Both the position numbers and the translations under genes were made by a program. The notes beneath the pieces were generated by a model, which made no database searches, was not told the origin of the DNA, and saw only the letters and a list, made by a program, of their open reading frames with translations. Shown here piece by piece: positions 1 to 6,719 of a stretch of 64,000 bases of DNA; positions within the stretch are counted from its first letter, which is position 1; each line of letters opens with the position of its first letter. The DNA is from Intestinibaculum porci (lineage in GTDB: Bacteria; Bacillota_I; Bacilli_A; Erysipelotrichales; Coprobacillaceae), in contig NZ_AP019309.1 of the NCBI RefSeq assembly GCF_003925875.1, positions 2,542,001-2,606,000 on the forward strand, given 5' to 3'.

Positions 1-2
1 TA

Positions 3-137
3 TTACCTGCTATTTATGAAGCGACAAGCATCGATGATAATCAGTTAATCATTGATCATGACGCTTTAAATGATGCTTATCAAAGTATCACTCATGTCTC
101 TTTAAAAGATTACATGAATCCGATTATCTTAAAATAA
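3..137 (+). CDS. 3' end of an unrecognised protein (partial)
   Basis: An open frame enters from the left edge and ends at TAA 135-137. It encodes 44 residues ending LKDYMNPIILK. It is followed at once by a strong hairpin terminator, which supports it as a real gene end. Too little remains to name a family. Confidence 0.6.
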   Translation, partial: LPAIYEATSIDDNQLIIDHDALNDAYQSITHVSLKDYMNPIILK

Positions 138-140
138 AAG

Positions 141-167
141 CGGTTATCCCGAGATAACCGTTTTTTA
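141..167. terminator. Rho-independent terminator after the partial gene
   Basis: CGGTTATC pairs with GATAACCG around a CCGA loop and is followed by six T on the plus strand. It serves the plus-strand gene ending at 137. Confidence 0.85.
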
Positions 168-173
168 TACTTT

Positions 174-196
174 AAAAGCCGGCATTGACCGGCTTA
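174..196 (-). terminator. Hairpin after the first lysozyme-SH3 gene
   Basis: AAGCCGG/CCGGCTT form a stem just beyond the stop codon at 201 of the minus-strand gene. The T run is short (TTTT), so this is a weaker terminator that may act together with the next hairpin. Confidence 0.6.
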
Positions 197-200
197 AGCA

Positions 201-1013
201 TTATTTTTTCGTTGAGTATTTTAATGAAACATAACCTGTTTTACCAGAAAGTTTCACTTTACCCCATTTAGCATTTTTAACTGAAGAGACTTTCACTGTT
301 GAACCTCTTGAAACATAGCCAATAACTTTACCTGACATCGCCGCTTTTGAACGCACATTCATATCTAAGTTAGTGGTATATGTCCCTTTTGTATACTTAG
401 CGGCTGAAGTATTATCATCAGCTACATTGTTGTCCTGATTATCATCAGTCGTTACAGCGTTATTAGATAAAGAAGCGTCAGTCGCAATGGAAGTATCAGA
501 GTTCTTATACTTTGTGAAGTAAGTAGAACGAGCTGTAGCACCACGCTGACTTGAACGATACACTTTATTAGCTGGTCTTTCAAAGACATAACAGAACTTA
601 TAAGCTGCATTGTAAGCACCGCTCGCTGTATTGTCTACAGAATGTAAGTAGCTGTATAAGCTGCTGTAGCCAGTCTTTAACTCATAGTCTAAGAAAGCCA
701 CCTGACCATTGATCGAATAAGCAGAATAGCCATGATTTCTTGCATAAGAAATCAGGTTTGTCTTACGCCCGCCTAACCACTGACATAAACCGATCGAAGG
801 ACCAGATTTAGCGGTAGGGTTAAAGCCTGATTCATGATATAAGTTTGATAAAATACCAGATGCGGCAGCGGTATTATAACCATATGTATTTGTCAACAGG
901 GAATAGATTGATGCTTCATTAGAAGTGGCACCGATCGATACTGAGCTGGCAACCTGTACCCCTAATGCTAAAACTAAAACTAAAGCCCCTAAACACTTAT
1001 ATAATTTCTTCAT
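201..1013 (-). CDS. Secreted phage-tail-lysozyme-like protein with SH3 domain (paralog 1)
   Basis: A predicted secreted wall hydrolase. The start is placed at ATG 1013 (MKKLYK), because AGGAGG at 1019-1024 lies 5-6 bases upstream; a longer start at 1028 would lie on the ribosome binding site itself. The 270-residue protein has a signal peptide (about 1-30), then a domain resembling the phage tail tip lysozyme family (Phage_lysozyme2). Landmarks are YGYNTAAASGILSNLYHESGFNP with a candidate catalytic Glu in HESGF, IGLCQW and the FERPA segment. A Ser/Thr/Asn-rich linker and a C-terminal bacterial SH3 domain (NVRSKAAMSGKVIG...GYVSLKY) follow, the latter a likely wall anchor. It is a close paralog of the next gene. 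Promoter and operator lie at 1058-1109. Confidence 0.85.
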   Translation of the reverse strand: MKKLYKCLGALVLVLALGVQVASSVSIGATSNEASIYSLLTNTYGYNTAAASGILSNLYHESGFNPTAKSGPSIGLCQWLGGRKTNLISYARNHGYSAYSINGQVAFLDYELKTGYSSLYSYLHSVDNTASGAYNAAYKFCYVFERPANKVYRSSQRGATARSTYFTKYKNSDTSIATDASLSNNAVTTDDNQDNNVADDNTSAAKYTKGTYTTNLDMNVRSKAAMSGKVIGYVSRGSTVKVSSVKNAKWGKVKLSGKTGYVSLKYSTKK

Positions 1014-1057
1014 ACATGTCCTCCTCATCTGATACGGAATTTTTTATTACGGCTACA

Positions 1058-1086
1058 ACTTTACCATGACATGGAAAAACTGTCAA
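1058..1086 (-). promoter_or_regulatory. Sigma-A-type promoter of lysozyme-SH3 paralog 1
   Basis: Read on the minus strand, TTGACA (1081-1086) and TAAAGT (1058-1063) are separated by 17 bases. The operator at 1093-1109 abuts the -35 box. Confidence 0.8.
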
Positions 1087-1092
1087 TATATT

Positions 1093-1109
1093 CTTAAGAT
1101 TTTCTTAAG
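1093..1109. promoter_or_regulatory. CiaR-like direct repeat operator
   Basis: CTTAAG-N5-CTTAAG has an 11-bp period, the spacing used by OmpR-family response regulators. It resembles the streptococcal CiaR consensus TTTAAG-N5-TTTAAG. It begins 30 bp upstream of the -10 box of the lysozyme-SH3 gene. Confidence 0.7.
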
Positions 1110-1145
1110 AATTACGCAAAGTCATAAAGTCCCTTTCTAAAATTC

Positions 1146-1176
1146 AAAAAAGCCACAAAGGTTAAGCAACCTTTGT
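1146..1176 (-). terminator. Terminator overlapping the end of lysozyme-SH3 paralog 2
   Basis: ACAAAGGTT/AACCTTTGT stem with a GCTT loop, followed on the minus strand by GGCTTTTTTG. The stop codon at 1162-1164 lies inside the hairpin. Confidence 0.85.
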
Positions 1177-1941
1177 AGCGTATTTTAATGAGAAGTATTT
1201 TGTTTTACCATTTACTTTGTAAGCAGCCCACTTCTTATTCTTGATTGTTGTGACTTTCACTTTTTTACCTTTAGCGACAGATCCAACAGCACTAGAATTA
1301 ACTGATGGTTTGGCTCTTAAAGTCATTGTTAATCTTAACTTATAAGTACCTGGTTTATATGTTTTTGAACTCTTGTTAGCTTTCACGGCTGAAGTACTTG
1401 CAGAAGACGCTTTTCCCGCAGCCTTTGAGCCTTTATACTGCGCAAAGAATGATCTTGCTTTATTACCGCGCTGACGAGAACGAGATAACTTATTGGCAGG
1501 TCTTTCGAAGTAATAACAGAAAGCATAACCAGATGAATAAGCACCACTCGCATTATTAGGGGCCGCTTTAATTCTTGAGTAAGCAGCTCTTTCAGAAGTC
1601 TTTAATTCATGAACTAAATAAGCAACCTGACCTTTCACTGAAGATCCTGAGTAACCTAAACGGCCGGCATATCTTCTCATAGCAGATTTACGCGCTCCAG
1701 TCCACTGCACTAAGCCATAGCAGACACCGCCAGCATTTGGGTTAAAGCCTGATTCATAATAGATATTAGAAACGATTCCTGAAGCCTGTGCTCCATTGAA
1801 ACCATATTTTGTGGTTAATAAATTATAGATCTCACGACCATTAGATGATGCAGAAGTCGTTAACCCATGAGCGAAAGCTGCCGCTCCGATCGCTAAACAT
1901 AATGTCAGTACTAAGGCAAAGATACGCTTTTTAGATTTCAT
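1162..1941 (-). CDS. Secreted phage-tail-lysozyme-like protein with SH3 domain (paralog 2)
   Basis: 259 residues with the same layout as its downstream neighbour: signal peptide (about 1-32, with KRIFALVLTLCLAIGAAAFA), lysozyme-like domain (YGFNGAQASGIVSNIYYESGFNP, GLVQWTGARK, CYYFERPANKL), a Lys/Ser/Ala-rich linker and a C-terminal SH3 domain (TLRAKPSVNSSAVGSV...YFSLKYATKVA). The Glu in YESGF matches the candidate catalytic Glu of paralog 1. The start at 1941 has AGAGGG upstream. It has its own promoter and terminator, so the two paralogs are separate units under the same kind of operator. Its role is probably peptidoglycan turnover outside the membrane; substrate specificity cannot be read from the sequence. 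Confidence 0.85.
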   Translation of the reverse strand: MKSKKRIFALVLTLCLAIGAAAFAHGLTTSASSNGREIYNLLTTKYGFNGAQASGIVSNIYYESGFNPNAGGVCYGLVQWTGARKSAMRRYAGRLGYSGSSVKGQVAYLVHELKTSERAAYSRIKAAPNNASGAYSSGYAFCYYFERPANKLSRSRQRGNKARSFFAQYKGSKAAGKASSASTSAVKANKSSKTYKPGTYKLRLTMTLRAKPSVNSSAVGSVAKGKKVKVTTIKNKKWAAYKVNGKTKYFSLKYATKVA

Positions 1942-1998
1942 AAAATCCCTCTTTCTTAATTTTCTTTTTCTTTTATCTTAAAAAAGTCTTTCACATTT

Positions 1999-2015
1999 CT
2001 TAATATTTTCTTAAG
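1999..2015. promoter_or_regulatory. CiaR-like direct repeat downstream of the -10 box
   Basis: CTTAAT-N5-CTTAAG, 11-bp period. It lies between the -10 box (2028-2033) and the start codon of lysozyme-SH3 paralog 2, in the transcribed leader, where binding could repress. Confidence 0.5.
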
Positions 2016-2027
2016 TTGACGCTCTCT

Positions 2028-2055
2028 ATTCTATCATAGAGGAGCCATATGTCAA
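2028..2055 (-). promoter_or_regulatory. Promoter of lysozyme-SH3 paralog 2
   Basis: On the minus strand TTGACA (2050-2055) and TAGAAT (2028-2033) are 16 bases apart. Confidence 0.8.
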
Positions 2056-2063
2056 CACTAAAT

Positions 2064-2080
2064 CTTAAGAATTTTTTAAG
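2064..2080. promoter_or_regulatory. CiaR-like direct repeat operator upstream of -35
   Basis: CTTAAG-N5-TTTAAG, 11-bp period, starting 31 bp upstream of the -10 box. This is nearly the same geometry as at the paralog promoter (30 bp). Confidence 0.7.
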
Positions 2081-2126
2081 AAATATATCACATATCTTTG
2101 ATCGAAAGAGGAATTATCCTGTTATA

Positions 2127-2828
2127 TTAACGATATTTGGTCATCATCGCACTAAAGAGTTCCGCTGTTGTTGGCGGCGTATAGGTAATCGCATTCGCCC
2201 CCGCTTCAATCGTTTTCAGAATCGTTTCCCCACTCTTGCCGCCGCTGGCAATGATTGGCAAATCCGGATAGCGCGAGCGGATCGAACGGACAACATCCGC
2301 CGTTTTCGCACCCGCTGCCACATTAATAATAGAAGCGCCAGATTCTAAGCGACGATCAATATTGGTGTCTTCCGAAACCACGGTAATGATCACCGGAATA
2401 TCGACGGATTTGGCCACCGCTAATAAGTTCATATTCGTGATCGGGGCATTTAATACGACACCCATCGCGCCCTGCGCTTCGACATCTTTGGCTAAGCCAA
2501 TCGTTCTTAAACCATTGGTTGTCCCGCCGCCGACACCGCAGAAGACTGGAATATAACTATTGGAAATAATCGCATTAGAAATGGCCTGTTGGGGCGTAAA
2601 CGGATAAACCGCAAAGACAGCATCAGCATCACAGTTACGAATAATCGCAATATCCGTCGAGAAGACAAACGACTTAATGCGTCGTCCATAAATAACAATC
2701 CCGCTGGCTTTATATACTTCTTTGGGGATCTCTAAGATATTATGTCTTAATTTACTAGTAATTGTTGGGACTTTTTTCTCATCTTTTGATTCAGTCACCA
2801 AGATTTCTTTATTTTCATTCGAATCCAT
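2127..2828 (-). CDS. TIM-barrel protein of unknown function
   Basis: 233 residues from ATG 2828. AGGAGG at 2835-2840 selects this start; a GTG at 2846 further upstream would overlap the ribosome binding site. The sequence looks like a (beta/alpha)8 barrel of the ThiG/HisA/IMP-dehydrogenase type: repeated beta-strand/helix units (VIIYGRRIKSFVFSTD, VFCGVGGGTTNG, GVVLNAPI, IPVIITVVSEDT, ASIINVAAGA) and a phosphate-binding-like end (PIIASGGKSGETILKTIEAGANAITY). Relatives in lactobacilli carry only vague hydrolase labels as far as I recall. The gene is divergent from the acyltransferase; the shared 188-bp intergenic region contains a perfect CiaR-like box. No substrate can be assigned. Confidence 0.75.
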   Translation of the reverse strand: MDSNENKEILVTESKDEKKVPTITSKLRHNILEIPKEVYKASGIVIYGRRIKSFVFSTDIAIIRNCDADAVFAVYPFTPQQAISNAIISNSYIPVFCGVGGGTTNGLRTIGLAKDVEAQGAMGVVLNAPITNMNLLAVAKSVDIPVIITVVSEDTNIDRRLESGASIINVAAGAKTADVVRSIRSRYPDLPIIASGGKSGETILKTIEAGANAITYTPPTTAELFSAMMTKYR

Positions 2829-2852
2829 AAGAACCCTCCTCTTCACTTCTCC

Positions 2853-2881
2853 ATTATAAATGATCTTTTATTACTTGGAAA
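2853..2881 (-). promoter_or_regulatory. Promoter of the TIM-barrel gene
   Basis: TATAAT on the minus strand (2853-2858) with TTTCCA (2876-2881) at 17-base spacing. The -10 is perfect and the -35 is weak. Confidence 0.6.
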
Positions 2882-2908
2882 TAAACTTTTGTCTTTTTAA
2901 AATAGTCC

Positions 2909-2925
2909 CTTAAATAAGCCTTAAA
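2909..2925. promoter_or_regulatory. Perfect CiaR-consensus direct repeat between divergent genes
   Basis: Read on the minus strand this is TTTAAG-N5-TTTAAG, identical to the published CiaR consensus of Streptococcus pneumoniae. It starts 51 bp upstream of the -10 of the TIM-barrel gene and lies 37 bp upstream of the -35 of the acyltransferase promoter. Confidence 0.65.
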
Positions 2926-2961
2926 CGCATAAATTTTATACATTCTTTACAAAATTTAACC

Positions 2962-2990
2962 TTGAAACCCACATATTTTCGTTTTACAAT
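2962..2990 (+). promoter_or_regulatory. Promoter of the membrane acyltransferase
   Basis: TTGAAA (2962-2967), 17-base spacer, TACAAT (2985-2990). Confidence 0.75.
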
Positions 2991-3016
2991 GCAGGTGCTT
3001 ACAAAGGAGTGATTTC

Positions 3017-4054
3017 GTGAAACTCAATTACCATATATTATCAAAATACCGTACCCCACTTATGGGCATAGCCATGATCAGTATTATCTGTATGCATTAC
3101 TTTGAAGATTTAACACTCTACTTTAGTCAAGGCACCATCGCTTATGCGATTGGCCGCAGCGTCCTTGATGTCGTCTCCACCTTTGGCGTTGAAATCTTCT
3201 TATTCTTATCAGGTATTGGATTGTTCTATTCCTGGCATAAAAAACATGAGCTCATACCTTTTTATAAAAAACGTTTCAGTCGTGTCCTGATTCCTTATTT
3301 AGCCATCGGCAGCATCTTCTTTATTATTTACTATATTAACCGTGGCTTTGATCCCTTTAAATTTTTCAAAGGCTTATTCTTTATTACCTTCTTTGAACGA
3401 GGCTTCAGAACCTTCTGGTACATCTTATGTATTATGCTCTGTTACTTATTATTCCCATTCATTAATCATTTCATTAATGATTCCCATCATGAATTACGCT
3501 CTTTAATCGGTTTGATTGCGGCTACTATTTTATTCAATACCGCTATCGCCATCATCAATCCCGCTTTATTCGATAATATCGAGATTCTCTTAACCCGTTT
3601 ACCCATCTTTATGATTGGCGTCTATTTCGGTAAACTTGTCTATGAAGAAAAAACCATTTCTCATAAAGCTATTTTATTCTATTGTCTCTGCTTTATCGGT
3701 GCCATCACATTACGTGTTTTCAAAACCAATATCGGCTTACCATTCTGGGGTGTCTACCAGCGTTATATTGCGGCTTTGTTAGCCTTACCAACAATGTTAA
3801 TGTTTTCCGCGGTGCTAGAATATATCTCAAATAACATGATGCAAATCCTCAATTTCTTTGGGAAACATTCCTTAGAAATCTTCTTATTCCATATGTGTTA
3901 TCGTTATTTCTTTAGAGCCTTCCATCTGCCAACCATTTATTTCCCTAATGAATGTCTGATGGTTGCCCTCTCCGTCTTCACCGCAACACTGTATAGTTAC
4001 TTCTATACGAAATCTTATCAAAGACATCCCTTACGATTCACCTTCTCCCATTAA
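3017..4054 (+). CDS. Membrane acyltransferase family 3 protein (OafA-like)
   Basis: 345 residues with about ten hydrophobic segments, matching integral-membrane acyltransferases of the Acyl_transf_3 family that O-acylate cell-surface polymers. Seen directly: an N-terminal RTPLMGIAMISIICMHYF segment with the family His (MHYF), FGVEIFLFLSGIGLFYSW, the RFSRVLIPYL motif, and FWYILCIMLCYLLFPF. The start is GTG 3017, with AAAGGAG at 3003-3009 eight bases upstream. It is the only plus-strand gene in this part and is isolated between its own promoter and a bidirectional terminator. The acceptor (teichoic acid, peptidoglycan or exopolysaccharide) is not determinable; its position beside wall-hydrolase genes and a shared regulatory box suggests cell-surface modification. 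Confidence 0.8.
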   Translation: MKLNYHILSKYRTPLMGIAMISIICMHYFEDLTLYFSQGTIAYAIGRSVLDVVSTFGVEIFLFLSGIGLFYSWHKKHELIPFYKKRFSRVLIPYLAIGSIFFIIYYINRGFDPFKFFKGLFFITFFERGFRTFWYILCIMLCYLLFPFINHFINDSHHELRSLIGLIAATILFNTAIAIINPALFDNIEILLTRLPIFMIGVYFGKLVYEEKTISHKAILFYCLCFIGAITLRVFKTNIGLPFWGVYQRYIAALLALPTMLMFSAVLEYISNNMMQILNFFGKHSLEIFLFHMCYRYFFRAFHLPTIYFPNECLMVALSVFTATLYSYFYTKSYQRHPLRFTFSH

Positions 4055-4058
4055 AAAA

Positions 4059-4087
4059 ATGGTTCCGTCTTGGAACCATCTTTTTTT
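4059..4087. terminator. Bidirectional terminator
   Basis: ATGGTTCC/GGAACCAT stem with T run 4081-4087 on the plus strand and an A run upstream, so it also works on the minus strand for feoB. It separates convergent genes. Confidence 0.9.
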
Positions 4088-6425
4088 ATAGAATCATCGT
4101 GCATAAGTACACAATAAAAGCACAAAGATAAGCTATCCCACACTGGAATAACACAATCACACAAGCCATCTTTCCCCCTAATTCACGCTTGATCGAAGAG
4201 ATCGCTGCAACGCATGGTGTATACAGTAAACAGAAGACTAATAATGATAATGCTTTAGCTGGTGTTAAAACTGCCTGCAAGGCTTTGGTTGAACCAAATA
4301 AGACTGATAATGTCGAGACAACTGATTCCTTGGCCATAAAGCCTGAAATCAAGGCTGTCACAATGCGCCAGTCTGCAAAACCAACCGGTTTAAATAATGG
4401 CGCTAAGAATCCAGCAATAACCGCTAAGATTGAATCTTTAGAATTTTGTACAACATTAAGGGAGAAGTTGAAAGTCTGTAAGAACCAGATAATAATCGTA
4501 GCTACAAAAATAACGGTAAAGGCTCTTTCCACAAAGTCTTTCGCTTTATCCCATAACAGTTCTAAGACATTTTTCGCACTTGGCATACGGTAATTTGGTA
4601 ATTCCATGACAAAAGGAACAGCTTCCCCTTTGAAATACGAATTCTTTAATACTAACGCCGTTAAAATCCCAACGACAATACCTGTGATATATAAGAATAA
4701 CATCACTAAACCCCCGCGATGCGGGAAGAAAGCAGCGGTAAAGAAAGCATAGATTGGCAATTTCGCCGTACAGCTCATAAAAGGAATCATCATGATCGTT
4801 AATTTTCGATCACGTTCACTCGGCAGCGTACGCGTCGACATAACCCCTGGCACGGAGCAGCCAAAACCAATCAGCATCGGTACCACGCTACGTCCCGATA
4901 AACCAATCTTACGTAACAGTTTATCCATGACAAAGGCAATACGCGCCATATAACCAGAATCTTCCAAAATGGAAAGGAAGAAGAATAATGTGACAATAAT
5001 TGGTACAAACGATAACACAGTTCCTACCCCATTGAAAATTCCATCAATGACTAAGGAATGCACAACACTGTTAACATGCCATAAAGTAAAGGCATGATCC
5101 ACGACATGAGATAAAGCCCCAATGCCATCTTCTAATAAGCCTTGTAAGTAGGCTCCTATCACATTAAAGGTTAAAAAGAAGACACATCCCATAATGAGAA
5201 CAAAAGCCGGAATAGCCGTATATTTTCCCGTCAAGATACGATCAATACGTTCAGAACGCAAACGTTCTTTCGATTCTTTTGGTTTCTTTACACAGGCATC
5301 AACAACTTTCATAATAAAGCTGTAACGCATATCCGCAATCGCCGCACTGCGATCTAAGCCACGTTCATTTTCCATCTGCTTAACGATATGTTCGATCATT
5401 TCTTTTTCATTTTCTTCTAACGCTAAGGCCTGAATAATACGATGATCACCTTCCAAGGCTTTCGTCGCCGCAAAACGTAATGGTAAGTGGGCTGCTTTGG
5501 CATGATCTTCAATCAAATGCATCGTGGCATGAATGGCACGATGGACAGCACCGCCATAATCATTTTCCCCGCAGAAGTCAGTAACCAGTGGTTTTTCCTG
5601 ATATTTAGCGATATGAATCGCATGACGGACAAGTTCGTCAATCCCTTCATTTTTCGCAGCGGAGATCGGTACCACTGGAATACCTAACATATGTTCCATT
5701 TTATTAATATCTACGCCGCCGCCATTACCAATCATTTCATCCATCATATTTAAGGCTAACACAATTGGCGTATCAAGTTCCATTAACTGCATCGTTAAAT
5801 ACAGCGAACGTTCAATACTTGTTGCATCGGCAATATTAATAATCCCTTTGGGCTGTTCATCGAGAATATAACGACGAGAGACAATTTCTTCAGTCGTATA
5901 AGGCGATAAAGAATAAATTCCTGGCAAATCTACCACCTGGGTTTCACTATGATTTTTAATCACTCCGCTTTTCTGATCAACAGTGACACCAGGGAAGTTC
6001 CCCACATGCTGATTAGAACCCGTTAGCTGGTTGAATAAAGTGGTTTTCCCTGCATTCTGGTTCCCCGCTAAAGCAAAGGTTAGTGTTGTCCCTTCCGGCA
6101 AAGGATGTTCCTGTTTACGGTCATGATAACGTACGCCATCTTCACCTAAGCCAGGATGTTCATGAAATTCCTCACCCTTATTATGTATATGATCTGTCTT
6201 TTTGACTTTATGAACAGTGATATTTTTTGCATCATCACGGCGCAATGTTAACTCATAGCCATGAATACGCATTTCAATCGGATCACCCATTGGTGCATAT
6301 TTGACGATGGTAACCTCTGCGCCAGGGATCAGACCCATATCTAAGAAATGCTGGCGCAGTGCTCCATTACCGCCGACCACGTCGACGTAGCCTGTTTCAC
6401 CTATTTCTAATTGATCTAATGTCAT
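4086..6425 (-). CDS. feoB: FeoA-FeoB fused ferrous iron transporter
   Basis: 779-residue ferrous iron importer. Residues 1-76 form a FeoA (SH3-like) domain (LEIGETGYV...LRQHFLDMGLIPGAEV). A His-rich linker follows (about 77-110, with HIH, HEH, YHD), then the G domain: G1 GNQNAGKTT 121-129, G2 GNFPGVT, G3 DLPG 166-169, G4 NMMD, G5 SAAK. The C-terminal half is the polytopic membrane domain with two Gate-like segments, including IGFGCSVPGVMSTR. In many bacteria feoA and feoB are separate; here they are one frame with no internal start needed. The promoter is at 6453-6481. No feoC is seen. GGGG about 10 bases upstream of ATG 6425 is the likely ribosome binding site. Confidence 0.93.
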   Translation of the reverse strand: MTLDQLEIGETGYVDVVGGNGALRQHFLDMGLIPGAEVTIVKYAPMGDPIEMRIHGYELTLRRDDAKNITVHKVKKTDHIHNKGEEFHEHPGLGEDGVRYHDRKQEHPLPEGTTLTFALAGNQNAGKTTLFNQLTGSNQHVGNFPGVTVDQKSGVIKNHSETQVVDLPGIYSLSPYTTEEIVSRRYILDEQPKGIINIADATSIERSLYLTMQLMELDTPIVLALNMMDEMIGNGGGVDINKMEHMLGIPVVPISAAKNEGIDELVRHAIHIAKYQEKPLVTDFCGENDYGGAVHRAIHATMHLIEDHAKAAHLPLRFAATKALEGDHRIIQALALEENEKEMIEHIVKQMENERGLDRSAAIADMRYSFIMKVVDACVKKPKESKERLRSERIDRILTGKYTAIPAFVLIMGCVFFLTFNVIGAYLQGLLEDGIGALSHVVDHAFTLWHVNSVVHSLVIDGIFNGVGTVLSFVPIIVTLFFFLSILEDSGYMARIAFVMDKLLRKIGLSGRSVVPMLIGFGCSVPGVMSTRTLPSERDRKLTIMMIPFMSCTAKLPIYAFFTAAFFPHRGGLVMLFLYITGIVVGILTALVLKNSYFKGEAVPFVMELPNYRMPSAKNVLELLWDKAKDFVERAFTVIFVATIIIWFLQTFNFSLNVVQNSKDSILAVIAGFLAPLFKPVGFADWRIVTALISGFMAKESVVSTLSVLFGSTKALQAVLTPAKALSLLVFCLLYTPCVAAISSIKRELGGKMACVIVLFQCGIAYLCAFIVYLCTMIL

Positions 6426-6452
6426 TATTAATAATCCCCTTTCTACAGGGTT

Positions 6453-6481
6453 ATTCTACACTAACCTTTCACTCTATTCAA
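6453..6481 (-). promoter_or_regulatory. Promoter of feoB
   Basis: TTGAAT (6476-6481 on the minus strand), 17-base spacer, TAGAAT (6453-6458). The sequence just upstream, GAAAGTTATCATTC, resembles one half of a Fur-type box, but this is too weak to claim. Confidence 0.7.
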
Positions 6482-6680
6482 GAATGATAACTTTCATGCC
6501 ATTACATGTTTCTCCCCCGCTTAAAAATCATTAATGGTCTTTTCATCACTTAAGTCAATCCTTTTCGCTTCTAAAACCTATTCAATGTGTATGACAGGGA
6601 AACATCTTCCAACTCTTTTCCAAAACAATCCCTCATCTCATCTTACTTATTTTATGTTCTATAAATCACACCTAAGACAA

Positions 6681-6714
6681 TTAAAAAACATTTAAGCTTA
6701 CACCTAAATGTTTT
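6681..6714 (-). terminator. Terminator after the SWIM-domain gene
   Basis: AAAACATTTA/TAAATGTTTT stem with a 10-base loop, ending in T-rich sequence on the minus strand, six bases from the stop codon. Confidence 0.75.
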
Positions 6715-6719
6715 ATAAG

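Noticed and set aside
2049-2348. Plus-strand open frame of 99 codons
   Set aside because: It lies antisense to the TIM-barrel gene, begins at the promoter region and has no protein-like composition.
4189-4593. Plus-strand frame of 134 codons inside feoB
   Set aside because: Antisense to conserved FeoB membrane domain; no start signals or family resemblance.
6475-6500. Fur box upstream of feoB
   Set aside because: Only half of a GATAATGAT-type match is visible; not enough to call.
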